From positions 1 to 64,000 of the forward strand of contig CAKNEZ010000019.1 of the NCBI GenBank assembly GCA_930367205.1: a DNA stretch of 64,000 nt, given 5' to 3'. The stretch comes from Acanthosoma haemorrhoidale. Its lineage: Eukaryota; Arthropoda; Insecta; Hemiptera; Acanthosomatidae. Within the stretch, counting starts at the first letter, position 1. Each line of letters begins with the position of its first letter. The position numbers and the translations under genes are program-made. Of this stretch, positions 1 through 9,925 are shown one piece after another. The notes beneath the pieces were generated by a model. The model had not been told where the DNA came from. It ran no database searches and worked only from the letters and a program-made list of their open reading frames with translations.

Positions 1-1922
1 TGGGAGACGCTACTGGTAAGTTTGCAGGGCCACGGCAACCGTCGTCCGCGAGGGAGAGGTCTCTCCCAAGGAGGTGCTAGTTTTAGCGAGACGAAGGCAA
101 AGATTTCCACTAGGAAGGTGTGGGGTCTGACAACGCCGGACTAAAACATAGCGAGGTTAGTAAAGAGAGATGCTTAGGTAGTTGAATGAGAAGACCATGG
201 TTTCAGTAGAATAGCAAGCGCCAGTGCAGAGAGAGAGGAGAGAGTAGTGTTCCAAGTGACGGTCCTGTTCGTTATGCTAACACGGTCTAATACCGGGGCT
301 TATATAGCCGGCCAGCAGTGGTGAGGATGGGTCCCCACCTGCGGCTGTTTCCCCCACTAGTTCCTCCCCCACTTTTAATGACTCCATAGCCTTTATTAAA
401 CATATTGAAACATAAATACATATTTTCTGATATTCATTTGATGAAATAGATACGAGAAGAGAGGAACTTGTGAGTATTCATAAGTAAGAGGTGGCCACAG
501 CACTCATATTCTGTTCATCTGACGATGTCTTCTCTGGAGCTCTAATGGCTTTGATGAAATAGGTCCCGACACGTACTACTGATGTGAGGCTCCACCATTT
601 AACGGTGGATATAAACCTGAGGAAACCTATTTATCTCACCACCTTGTATAAGTGACTGAGGGTTCTTGCGGCTGAGTCTTTAGCTCTACTATAAGGGCTT
701 AAATGAACAGGCATTTTGTTGCTGAATATCTAAATGAACAAGGAACACCAACGTCAAAGCAGCTGGGAGTCTATTGGTAATGAAGCCTTTGACATCGTCC
801 ACCCTCAGAATGTCACATTTTCACACAGAAGAGCAAGTTGCACCTACTCTAGACATCCTGTTCACAAAAAAAATGCTCAGGATAAATAATTGTAACTGAA
901 CTTTGTAACGTCTGACCACCGGCCAAGTTTTGATCAACGAAGAAATCATCAAACCATGAAAAGTTTGTCGACTTCCTCACAACACAAGCTCATTTCTTGA
1001 TTAGGGATTGGAAGACTTCAGGAGTAATGTCTCGCAAGTTTTGGAAGCTCCTCAAGAAAACTAGTAAATCCTTGAGATATTTTCCACTCAATGGTACTAC
1101 ACCCATAACTTAGGGAAGATTCAAAATTACCCTTAACTGCCAGAAATAGTTCTGTTCGGAAAATTGTATCAGGCAGAGTTTCATGATCTGCGTACAGAAC
1201 GCACGCTTGTGAATTCACAGACCAAAGATTGCTCTGCGCGCCTTTCGGCTCTGCGTCCTACGAGATCCTGTGCCGACATCTCTGTGACTGGGGGTACCCT
1301 GAGCAGCTATGTACCATGTCAGTTTTATTCCTGAAGGACAGAACGCTTAGTGTACGATGAGTGGGTGATAGCTTCTCTAACCTCTTCCCTCTGACCTGTG
1401 GAATAGATCAAAGAGGCATTTCGTCTCTGGTTATATTCAACAAATAATGAATTAGTAACAAAATACCCAACTAAAGTTTCTCTATGACTTCAAAATGACT
1501 TGACTTATTGTGCACGACCTGGAAACGACAACATCAAAGTGATTCCGTTTAAAGTTTAGGAATTACGGATTAGAGACTATCAGACCCAATCCCTTGTCCC
1601 AAAAACTAGCAGATTACTAACTTCTACTGAAACCAATTCGGAACCCAAATTTACGGGCCCTCTAAGAATGACATTAAGATTATACCAACTTTTTCAATCG
1701 TGAACTCTTCTACTTATCAAAAAGTATACTATTTTAAGTACGAAATCATACTTACCTAAAAATTTGTCGTTTTTACAACTTCATCAGGACATTATATAGA
1801 ACTTTTCACGTCGTACTGGACGGAACCCCAAACCCAAAGATTGTCTTGTTACAGTTAACGACGACGAGTTGAGAGATCTTTTAAATTAATAACATTGATA
1901 TGTGGCTTCAACAATATGTGAC
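1..1922. other. Unrecognised 5' region
   Basis: No supported gene was found. The first ~400 bases are richer in G+C and hold a short GA-rich microsatellite near 226-245 and a TATATA-like stretch near 298-306. The rest is AT-rich with only short unconvincing open frames. It may be host intergenic DNA or an old repeat. Confidence 0.4.
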
Positions 1923-2081
1923 TGTGATGAAATGGAATGCTTAATATTCCATATGTTTAATTTATCATATGTTCAATTGTTCAAATTTATTTTCAACTCT
2001 GTCATTACTGTCTGTAGTTTATAATAAATAAAAGCCTAATTTCTGGTCTTAAATGTATTTATTATCAGTACAAATACAACA
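1923..2081 (+). repeat. Gypsy-1 5' LTR
   Basis: 159 bp, TG...CA ends, nearly identical to 5328-5486. Gag starts about 30 bases downstream at 2112. Confidence 0.9.
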
Positions 2082-2111
2082 ATTTTATTTATTATATACA
2101 ATCAAACCACA

Positions 2112-3671
2112 ATGGACAAGTTTCTCAAGCCAAGCCGCTTTGATGGAAAATCCGACTCTCCGACTGCCGCTAAAGAGTTGACCCATTGGCTGAAGACGTT
2201 TCAAAACTTCGTCGATGCTACAACGGAACATCTTAATGATGAAGATAAGCTTAAGGTAATCACTAATTTCCTATCCTATGACGTTTATAAACTAGTCAGC
2301 GACTGTAATTCTTATGCTGACGTTGTAGATACTTTGAACTCCGTATTTGTCAAAAGAAAGAGCGAAGTTTATGCTCGACATATTTTAGCAGTTCGGAAAC
2401 AACTACCTACTGAGTCAATCGACCAATATATTTAAACCTTGAAAATCCTTAGCAAGGATTGCGACTTTAAGGCTGTAAGTGCCATGGATCACAAAAATCA
2501 ATATATCCGTGACGCATTCATCAATGGCCTGCTATCCGCTCAGATTCGTCAGCGTTTGTTAGAAAATGACACCTTAGGTTTGGACGACGCTATCAACCAG
2601 GCCCTCTCGTTGGAGGCAGCTCAAAAACAGGATGAGGGGAACATGCAACCCTTAAGCAGTTACTCTAGCGCTAGCTGCACCCCTATTTCGTCTCAGGAAG
2701 CTGCTCCTGCACAGAAAACGGACACTACTCTATGTGCCATCTCCAAGTTCTTTAAATCGGGTGATAAATGCTATTTTTGCGGTTTTGACAAACATCCCCG
2801 CCCTAAATGTCCTGCACGAGACGCCGAATGTGGAAAATGTGGTATCAAGGGGTATTATGCTAAAGTATGTAGAAAAAGTGCTAGCATTAAAGTTGCCGCT
2901 TCCGTCATTGCGACAGTCAACAAGGAACATTTAAATCTGCTGAGTCGGGCAATCATTCCAGTAGAAATCAATGACACTCGTGCTCACTGCTTGATTTACA
3001 CTGGAAGCTCTTCTAGCTTTATAGACCACAATTTCACTCTCAAACACAAGATTCCTCTTTTTCCGGGGGAGGGGAGGGTTTCAATGGCCTTAACTTCGCT
3101 TTCCTCTACAATCGAAGGACATGTTCTGGTCGACCTCAAACTAAACGAACATATGTATCCTTCATGCAAATTAACAGTCATGAAAGGCCTTTGTGCTGAA
3201 GTATTGATTGGCCATGATATACTCGTGGAATATTCTGACGTTTCAATCTCTTTTAGTGGATCAAAGCCCCCACTCACTATATGTGCCTCTACTGGTGCCT
3301 CTGTGGATCCTCCTCGCTTATTTGGTAATCTATCAGCAGACTGCAAGCCTATTGCCACAAAGTCCAGGCGATACACTGAGACTGACCTCATGTTCATACA
3401 CGATGAAACGTCCAAACTTCTGTCTGAGGGGGTGATTGAGGAAAGCAACTCTCCTTGGAGGGCTCAGGTACTAGTTACTGAAAGTGAACACCACATAAAA
3501 CGCATGGTAATAGACTACTCGCAGACAATAAATAAATTCACGTTTCTTGACGCATATCCGCTCCCAAACATCGATGATTTGGTTAGGAAAGTTGCTGCCT
3601 ACAAAATATTCAGCACGATTGACCTTACTCGAAATGGATTGCACATTATTCTGATAAAATTAGATCACTGA
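2112..3671 (+). pseudogene. gag-pol: Gypsy-1 gag-protease-RT (5' part)
   Basis: One reading frame runs from the ATG at 2112 to 3671, broken by an in-frame TAA at 2433-2435. The N-terminal part is a Gypsy-type Gag. Near 2770-2865 two CCHC-like knuckles are visible (CYFCGFDKHPRPKC, then CGKCGIKGYYAKVC). A retropepsin-like segment follows near 2990-3230, where the expected D-S/T-G triad reads YTGSS, so the catalytic Asp looks lost. From about 3340 the frame enters a reverse transcriptase (SPWRAQVLV, FLDAYPLPNID, FSTIDL) and then stops. The palm with the YXDD box is absent because sequence between about 3669 and 3740 has been deleted. It cannot encode a working polymerase. Confidence 0.85.
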
Positions 3672-3740
3672 CCGACTCTAAGACCTTCCCTCTGGATCAT
3701 CAAACTACTAAAGATTTTGAAAACCTAAAACTAAGTATTG

Positions 3741-5282
3741 CTGAAGCTGCAGTTACCAAAATGAATGACAATGAACAGATGGTAGTAGAGACAGATGCTT
3801 CAGACGTCGCCTTGGCCGCAACTTTGAGTCAGGGTGGTCGGCCTGTGGCGTTCTTTTCACGGACACTCACTAAGTCTGAACGTGCACACCCTGCGATTGA
3901 GAAGGAAGCAGCTGCAATTGTGGAATCTCTCAAGAAATGGAGATCTTTTCTTTTGGGTAGACATTTTCAACTACTAACTGATCAACAAGCACTCTCTTTC
4001 GTATTCAATCAAAAACACTCAAGAAAAATAAAAAATTATAAAATTCTACATTGGCGACTTGAATTGGCTCCTTTCCAATTCGATATAACTTACCGCCCTG
4101 GAAGAGAAAACACGAAGGCTGATGCCCTATCTAGAGTTTGTAGCTCCATCTCCAATGATCGACTGTTGGAGTTGCATCGATCTCTCAACCATCCCGGTAT
4201 CACCAGAATGGTTCACTGGCTGCGGTGCAGGAATCTCCCATTTTCAGTTGAAGATGTTAGAAGGGTCAACTCAACTTGTTCGGTTTGTGCCGAAGTCAAA
4301 CCCCGTTTTCACAAATCTTAAGGTACTCTCATCAAAGCAACTATTCCTTTTGAACGAATAAATGTAGACTTCAAGGGTCCAATCCCCTCGAAGACGAGGA
4401 ATTACTACATTCTGACCATCATAGACGAATATTCTAGATTCCCATTCGCCTACGCTTGTAAAGACACAACCACTGGCACTGTTATAAAATGTTTTACAGA
4501 TCTTTTTATGCTTTTTGGGACTCCAGCATATATGCACTCGGACAGAGGTTCCTCCTTTATTTCACGAGAATTAATATCATTCCTACATTCCAACGGAATA
4601 GCCACTAGCAACTCAACGCCATATAATCCTCAAGGGAATGGACAGGTGGAGCGTTTGAATAGTACCTTGTGGAAAACCATAAATCTAGCTCTCAAGACGA
4701 AAAATCTCACCAGACTTTTTTTCCAACCAGACTCGCGATTGGGAAGAAGTTCTCCCGGAAGCTCTTCACTCCATTAGGTCTTTGTTATGCACAGCCACGA
4801 ATTGTACTCCTCATGAACGATTCTTTAGTTTTCCTCGCCGAACCTCAAACGGAGAAGCTTTACCTACTTGGCTTACCACACCTGGGCCAGTACTCATCAA
4901 ACGAAACATACGGTCCAGCAAGTATGACGACTTGGTAGAAGAAGCAGAACTTCTAGAAGCTAACCCCCAATATGCATGTATTAGGCGGAAAGATGGCAGT
5001 GAATCAACTGTCTCTCTACGACAACTTGCCCCTAGAGGGAACACGGATCTATTGCTAAAAGCTGAAGCCCCTCCACTTATTGAAGAACGAAGAGAAATGT
5101 CTCAAATTCGACCTAGCCCTGAAGGAGCTGGAACTGGTCGAGCTGATGCAGGTCTACCGTTCACCCTAGATCTGAATAGCTCCGGTCCTCGAAATATCAA
5201 TCGGAAAGTTCAAATCGACCTACCTTCACCTTACACTGAAACCTCAAGACCTAGACGAATCTCAAGCCTCCTGCTTATCTGA
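3741..5282 (+). pseudogene. pol: Gypsy-1 RNase H-integrase (3' part)
   Basis: Picks up after the RT deletion in a different frame. RNase H is shown by VETDASDVALAA and LTDQQAL, followed by the tether motif ADALSRV. The integrase zinc-binding region (H...H...CSVC) and core (VDFKGP, HSDRGSSF, NGQVERLN) follow. A TAA at 4319-4321 interrupts the frame and a shift occurs near the T-run at about 4717-4724, after which the C-terminal tail continues to 5282. The D,D,E residues are still readable, but the gene is broken at several points. Confidence 0.85.
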
Positions 5283-5327
5283 AGGATTATGTAACCAAGT
5301 TTTAGTTCAAAATATAGAGGGGGAGAA

Positions 5328-5486
5328 TGTGATGAAATGGAATGCTTAATATTCCATATGTTTAATTTATCATATGTTCAATTGTTCAAATTTATTTTCA
5401 ACTCTGTCATTACTGTCTGTAGTTTATAATAAACAAAAGCCTAATTTATGGTCTTAAATGTATTTATTATCAGTACAAATACAACA
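5328..5486 (+). repeat. Gypsy-1 3' LTR
   Basis: 159-bp partner of 1923-2081, preceded by a purine-rich tract. Confidence 0.9.
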
Positions 5487-5825
5487 GTATCATTGGATGA
5501 AACATATGTAGCTCTTTTGTAGTGAGACATTGTTTTTGGCAATAATGTTGATTTCCTGTAAATACTAGTAGACTCCACCCCACTTTTATCAGGTGATTTG
5601 TCCTCAACGTTAGTATCTCTCCTTTTTACTATTCTTGGTGTCACTGCGGGGGTGGCCTGGAACAACTTTACTGATTGTTTAATGTCTTCTAGTGGATGGA
5701 ACACGGGAGTGAAAAATTCTTGTCGACCTTTTTTTAACATCCTGGACAGTACGCTTGAATGATCGAAATTTGTTTTTCAAAATCTCACTAGTTTTTATAA
5801 TCTCACGAGTGACTTTTGGGTCCAT
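5487..5825 (-). pseudogene. Polinton unknown protein (copy of the 53640-54563 gene), 5' fragment
   Basis: The minus-strand sequence starting at the ATG at 5823-5825 matches the start of the gene at 53640 almost base for base. It then carries about 200 extra bases that the 53640 copy lacks before rejoining at MSHYKRAT. The frame shifts inside the extra segment, and the copy is cut off at Gypsy-1. The ATPase relic lies directly upstream on the same strand, the same neighbour order as at 52.9-54.6 kb. Confidence 0.75.
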
Positions 5826-5847
5826 GATTGTTAATGACAATTACTAC

Positions 5848-6548
5848 CACGCAATGTCCTTTATATATCCACAATGAATGTATCGATTCCTTTTCGAAAA
5901 CGCCCATTATTCAGATCCCTACTCTTGTCAAATACAAGGTTATTAAAAGGCTCTTTCCAACATAATGAACACATCTCTTAAATCAGGAGTGCTCACATGC
6001 TCCTCGTAAATATGTTTCAAATTTAATTCATCTTGAGGAAATACTATTAAAAAGTTTATGTTACATCTGATAAGGAGTCTTGGGATACAAACATAACTTT
6101 GTGTTAAATAAAAACAATCAAGGTTCATATGACGACCATAACTAAAGTATCGTTTAATTACATCTTGATTTTCCATAGTGACGTCATCGAATATACACAC
6201 CGAATCGGATTCAACTTCCTGAGGCAATTCATTTGCATCTTCAAATTCATATGATCCTATTTCAGGAACAAGATTTATGACACTCTTTAAATACTGGTAT
6301 TTAGGTTGATGTAATGTTTTTTCAAAAAGGTAAACATTTTTAAATTTTAAACCATTTGAATTTAATAAAAGTGCAATAATAATATTAGTCTTTCCACAAC
6401 CGCTAGGCCCGCGAATTTATGATCGAATGGTGTTTGGTAATAATGCACTATGTCTCCCTTCTGAATCAACTTTAACTGGAGAAAAGTTGACAGTGGAAAA
6501 ACGTTGTTCTTGTGTGACTAGTTTCATTCTGAATGCATACGACGACAT
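5848..6548 (-). pseudogene. Polinton A32-like packaging ATPase, decayed copy
   Basis: Homologous along its length to the intact gene at 52899-53621. The segment SVCIFDDVTMEN (Walker B) and the FYLTQSYVCIP stretch are identical in kind. A stop codon (TAA, about 6418-6420) lies just before the Walker A motif, and a short deletion near 5975 shifts the C-terminal frame. The start is taken at the ATG at 6546-6548, which corresponds to the start of the intact copy. It shows that at least two Polinton-derived loci of one family lie in this window. Confidence 0.85.
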
Positions 6549-7088
6549 TATGCATGAATATATATTGAGTAAAGCTCAGGGGTCATTAAAGACACACTCA
6601 TCGACTCTTATCACCTCCCCAACGAGACACCTCCCTATGTACGTCACAAAGACACACAGACGATTCCAAGAAATAACCTGGCCCATGAGAGACCCGCGCT
6701 TGGATGGGAACCATGATTGGGACACATCCTAGACCCAGCTGTGCTACGTCACAGGAGAACTCTTATCACTGAATGGCCGTACGTCACAGGGGCGAGCCCC
6801 CCAGCTGACTGCACTAAGTGAGTCACAGTGACTCACCCCATGCGACGTTGCCAGTTCTTCTTTCCAATGTTGTGAGATCAACTATCTGGAGGCTCCTGGC
6901 ACACTTATAAACTCTTATCACCCCCCAATGACACTCTAATTCCCCGAAATTACACACCCATTCCCAGAATTTCCTCCCCCCTCGCCTTGCAGAGAATGGG
7001 CAAACCTCAAGGTCACGAGATAACGTCATACGACACCCTTCAAGGTCATCATCTCGTTACTCATACTCAAACCGCCTTTTATATCTAC
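6549..7088. other. Unrecognised spacer with repeated TACGTCA motifs
   Basis: No gene seen. The stretch contains TACGTCAC at about 6640, 6745 and 6780, and a related TAACGTCA at 7021. It also has repeated CTCTTATCACC words. It lies upstream of the decayed minus-strand ATPase, so it could be old promoter DNA, but that is only an inference. Confidence 0.3.
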
Positions 7089-8261
7089 TCAGTCGTTAAC
7101 CCCACTATTATTTTTTTTAATTTTTTTTCATCTCAACACGTTTAATTCTGTCTGTTCCCTGGAGTAGTTTCTTTGACATGAAAAACCCCAGTTGTGATTA
7201 GCTAATTAAAAAATAGCTTTCTCTATTTTGTCTTTGAAATATACAAAATTGGGCTCACCTTATCATTATTTTACTTAATATCTTTTCTTTTAAATGAAGT
7301 CATTTTGCTCATCGCTGATATTGAAAATATAATTTATCGGAGATTTGATGATATGTCGGGCCGGCTATCCCTCGGATTGGGCTCCACGTTTAGAGGACGT
7401 CGTGAGAAGCGGCGATACAGTCTCTAATTAATCTAAATCTTTAAAAATTATTTTAATATCCAGAACATACATCGTTTCTGGTATCCTTTAATATGAAAAA
7501 TGGTTATATTAGTAACCCGACGCTGCCAAATCCTACTATTATATGATAAATACATTGTATGTACTATTTCTAATTGAATAATACGGAGCTTTTTTTACGA
7601 GGATACCAATTTTGAATTTTGAATTATAGTGCCGTATGCCTCTTAAAAATCATAAGTTGATTTATTCCTAATGACACGCAAAGAGAGTGCTATGGGATGA
7701 AAAACGTTTATCTTAAATATCCTCTTGTAATAAATACCCAATGGCTAATAGTTTTCGGATTTCTTTAGGCCTTCGTTCGGCCTATCCCAGAAACGGAGGT
7801 GCGTCCCAATAACACTTGCTCTTGGACCCATAAGATGGGCGGGAAACGTTAGGCTGACCGGTCCCATCTTGCCCGGGGGAGAGCCGGATGCAGGCGAATA
7901 TCAACCCATGCCGATGCTCTGTCCGATGTTATATCTATCTATACGATACGCGGTGAGCTCCCTTCCAGTTTTTATATATTTAGTCTCTTCTAGACATAAT
8001 TATCCAAAGATTTAATTAAAGTAGAGCCCAGAAAAAAACTAAACTATCCAATTTTGAATTCTCCTCATTGTACCTTTCACGTTTGTAATTTTCACGGAAA
8101 CGTTGGGCTAGGTATGACGACGTAGTATTGAGATGATGAGATACAATGATCATCTCATTGTAGAGGATTTTCTCTGCCTCGGAGAGGGGGAAAGGGAAAA
8201 ATTGTTAATCTCGCCATCAATGTCAGTCAGTCAGTTAGTTTATCAGGAAGGGAGGGGGTAG
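7089..8261 (+). repeat. Repeat S, left copy
   Basis: About 1.17 kb, roughly 90% identical by eye to 28515-29697 in the same orientation. It ends with a purine tract (GGGAGGGGGTAG). In the second copy that tract is followed at once by repeat R (TGTCAAG...). Here the Polinton-1 end follows instead. Best read as the 3' interior of a TRIM-like LTR element. No protein domain was recognised. Confidence 0.65.
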
Positions 8262-8301
8262 TAGTGTAGTAGTAAGTAGGTAGAGAGAGAGAGAAAGAGG
8301 T

Positions 8302-9612
8302 AAGACGACGACGACGGGACGGAGTCTGAAGCTGTTGTTGTATTTTTTATTAGACAAACGGTGGTGATGATTGATTATCTCTCTGTATGTCAACAAACGA
8401 GGTGTGGGGCGTGAAAAGCTTGCACTAAGTACAAACAACGGGAAGCGTACATCCCGAACGAGACCCTACAGGTAGGTCTACAGTAGAGGTAGGTCTCCCC
8501 TGTACACCTTCCCTTATATTAATTGTTTGTGGTGAAATTATAACGTGAAAGCGCGAACGCAGTCCCGACTACCGAAAATCACGCGCCCGAGATAACCGCA
8601 TTAGGGGTATTCGCCGGGGTCAGCTAAACCAAAGTGCAATGGAAAAGAGTCACCATGGGGGAACCACCTTGTTGATCACGGTAGGCCCCCACGCTAGGTA
8701 TCTATGAGTAGCATAGCAGTAAGTTTAAGATATCTTATTCATAGGTTAGTTTGAGATTTCTTAAGGTTTTGATATTTTCCTATGTATAGAATAGTTTAAG
8801 ATTTCTTATTTATAGAATATTATTTAAGTTTTTGATTTAGATTTCTTATTCGTAGATTATTTTGAGATAAGTTAATGATATTACTTAAGTTTTTGATTAG
8901 CACAGATTTCTTATTTATAGGATATTATTAAAGTTTTTGATACAGATTTCTTATTTATAGGATATTATTAAAGTTTTTGATTTAGATTTCTTATTCATAT
9001 ATTAGTTTGAGACACCAACACCATACCGTCCTGGTGGTATCGAGCTTATATAGCTTGCTTCTCTCTTCCCTTTCTCACTCTCTCTCCCTTGCTTTTTCAC
9101 CTTGATCTCGATGCGGATTCTCGTTCGATGGTAGAGTTACGTAACAATGCTAAGATGTAGGTTAATTGAAATAAAACATAAAAAAAGAAGATAAAATGTT
9201 TTGCTATCCGATATATTTTTATTTCTACAAATATAAAACAAATATTTTTTTATGTTCCTGTCGATCCGAATCCTCCTTCGTTTCTTTCATTATTTGGCTG
9301 GTTAAATACGACATCAAGGTCTGTAGGTAGTTCTTCATTGAAGTCTATATGAAGTACTGGTATGTGTAAGTTAGATTTTTCCAAAATAAGTTGGGCGATT
9401 TTGTTCCCTCTTTTAATGTGGTAATCTTCTTTGTAATGATTACATAAAATAAGTTTAATGGTGCCTCTGTAATCGGGGTCTATTACACCACCTATTATTA
9501 ATAAGCATAAAAGGTAATTTTTCAACAAAAAAAAAATGATTAATAAAACAATTACTTAAATATGAAAAATTATACCCATAACGCTTATAAAATATTTCCA
9601 CGCCATACTCGA
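8302..9612 (+). repeat. Polinton-1 left terminal inverted repeat
   Basis: Reverse complement of 26490-27805 with scattered differences. The outer part starts with a (GAC)n run (AAGACGACGACGACGGG). The inner part covers dUTPase exon 3, the second intron and the end of exon 2. A GA-rich stretch (8262-8301) outside it has no counterpart on the right. Confidence 0.85.
8720..9012. repeat. Degenerate tandem repeats in the left TIR
   Basis: About six imperfect units of 40-50 bp built around TTCTTATTTATAGGATATT and AAGTTTTTGAT. The same array appears inverted at about 27110-27395 in the right TIR. It could be a binding array near the element end, but this is inference. Confidence 0.6.
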
Positions 9613-9880
9613 TCGGTCCGCTAATCTTCCATAATATCCTTCAGGGAATATAACAGTTAAATGAGTTTCAACAAGCACTTTGCTTCCAGGTTTTATTGTA
9701 TAATCATGAGGGCTAATAAAAAAATAAATAAATAAAACATAATTTTATTATAAAATGATCTTCATTAAATATAATCAAGTAAATAATATACCTGGCTAAG
9801 TCATAACCGACTGAATCAGGAGTCCCTTTCACTACATCGAACGCTAGTTCTGATCTTTTTATAACATCATGATATTCTTT
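9250..9880 (-). CDS. dUTPase, spliced (three exons)
   Basis: Trimeric-type dUTP diphosphatase, which hydrolyses dUTP to dUMP and limits uracil in DNA. Exon 1 (9880-9792) holds motif I with GYDL. Exon 2 (9712-9576) holds DYTIKPGS and the motif II region GRLADRSSMA. Exon 3 (9491-9250) holds motif [12 protein letters not shown], motif IV around GNKIAQLI, and the Gly-rich motif V near the C-terminus ([10 protein letters not shown]). Two GT-AG introns of 79 bp (9791-9713) and 84 bp (9575-9492) join the exons in phase. No in-frame ATG is visible upstream of exon 1, so the start may lie in an earlier exon or be lost. Exon 3 lies inside the terminal inverted repeat. The gene sits just downstream of PolB on the same strand. 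Confidence 0.8.
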
Positions 9881-9925
9881 TTAAGAGAATAATTTTTTTA
9901 TAATCTAAAACAATTTATTTTTTGT

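Larger units (their letters stand above)
1923..5486 (+). mobile_element. Gypsy-1 LTR retrotransposon, degraded
   Basis: The element is bounded by two 159-bp direct repeats that begin TGTGATGAAATGG and end ACAAATACAACA, as expected for LTRs. The interior encodes Gag with zinc knuckles, a protease-like region, the start of a reverse transcriptase, RNase H and integrase in Ty3/Gypsy order. A purine-rich tract (about 5313-5327) precedes the 3' LTR. The two LTRs differ at only a couple of positions, yet the coding region carries stops, a frameshift and a deletion of the RT core. The flanks do not show a clear 5-bp target duplication. The right flank is Polinton sequence and the left is not, so the locus was rearranged or the left flank was lost. 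Confidence 0.9.

Noticed and set aside
1018..1218. 66-codon minus-strand open frame
   Set aside because: No recognisable domain and no supporting context.
8235..8438. Minus-strand open frame at the left TIR end
   Set aside because: Built on GA and GAC microsatellite sequence; composition is not protein-like.
8720..9012. CRISPR-like repeat array
   Set aside because: Units are imperfect, AT-rich and lack spacers of constant length; the context is eukaryotic transposon DNA.
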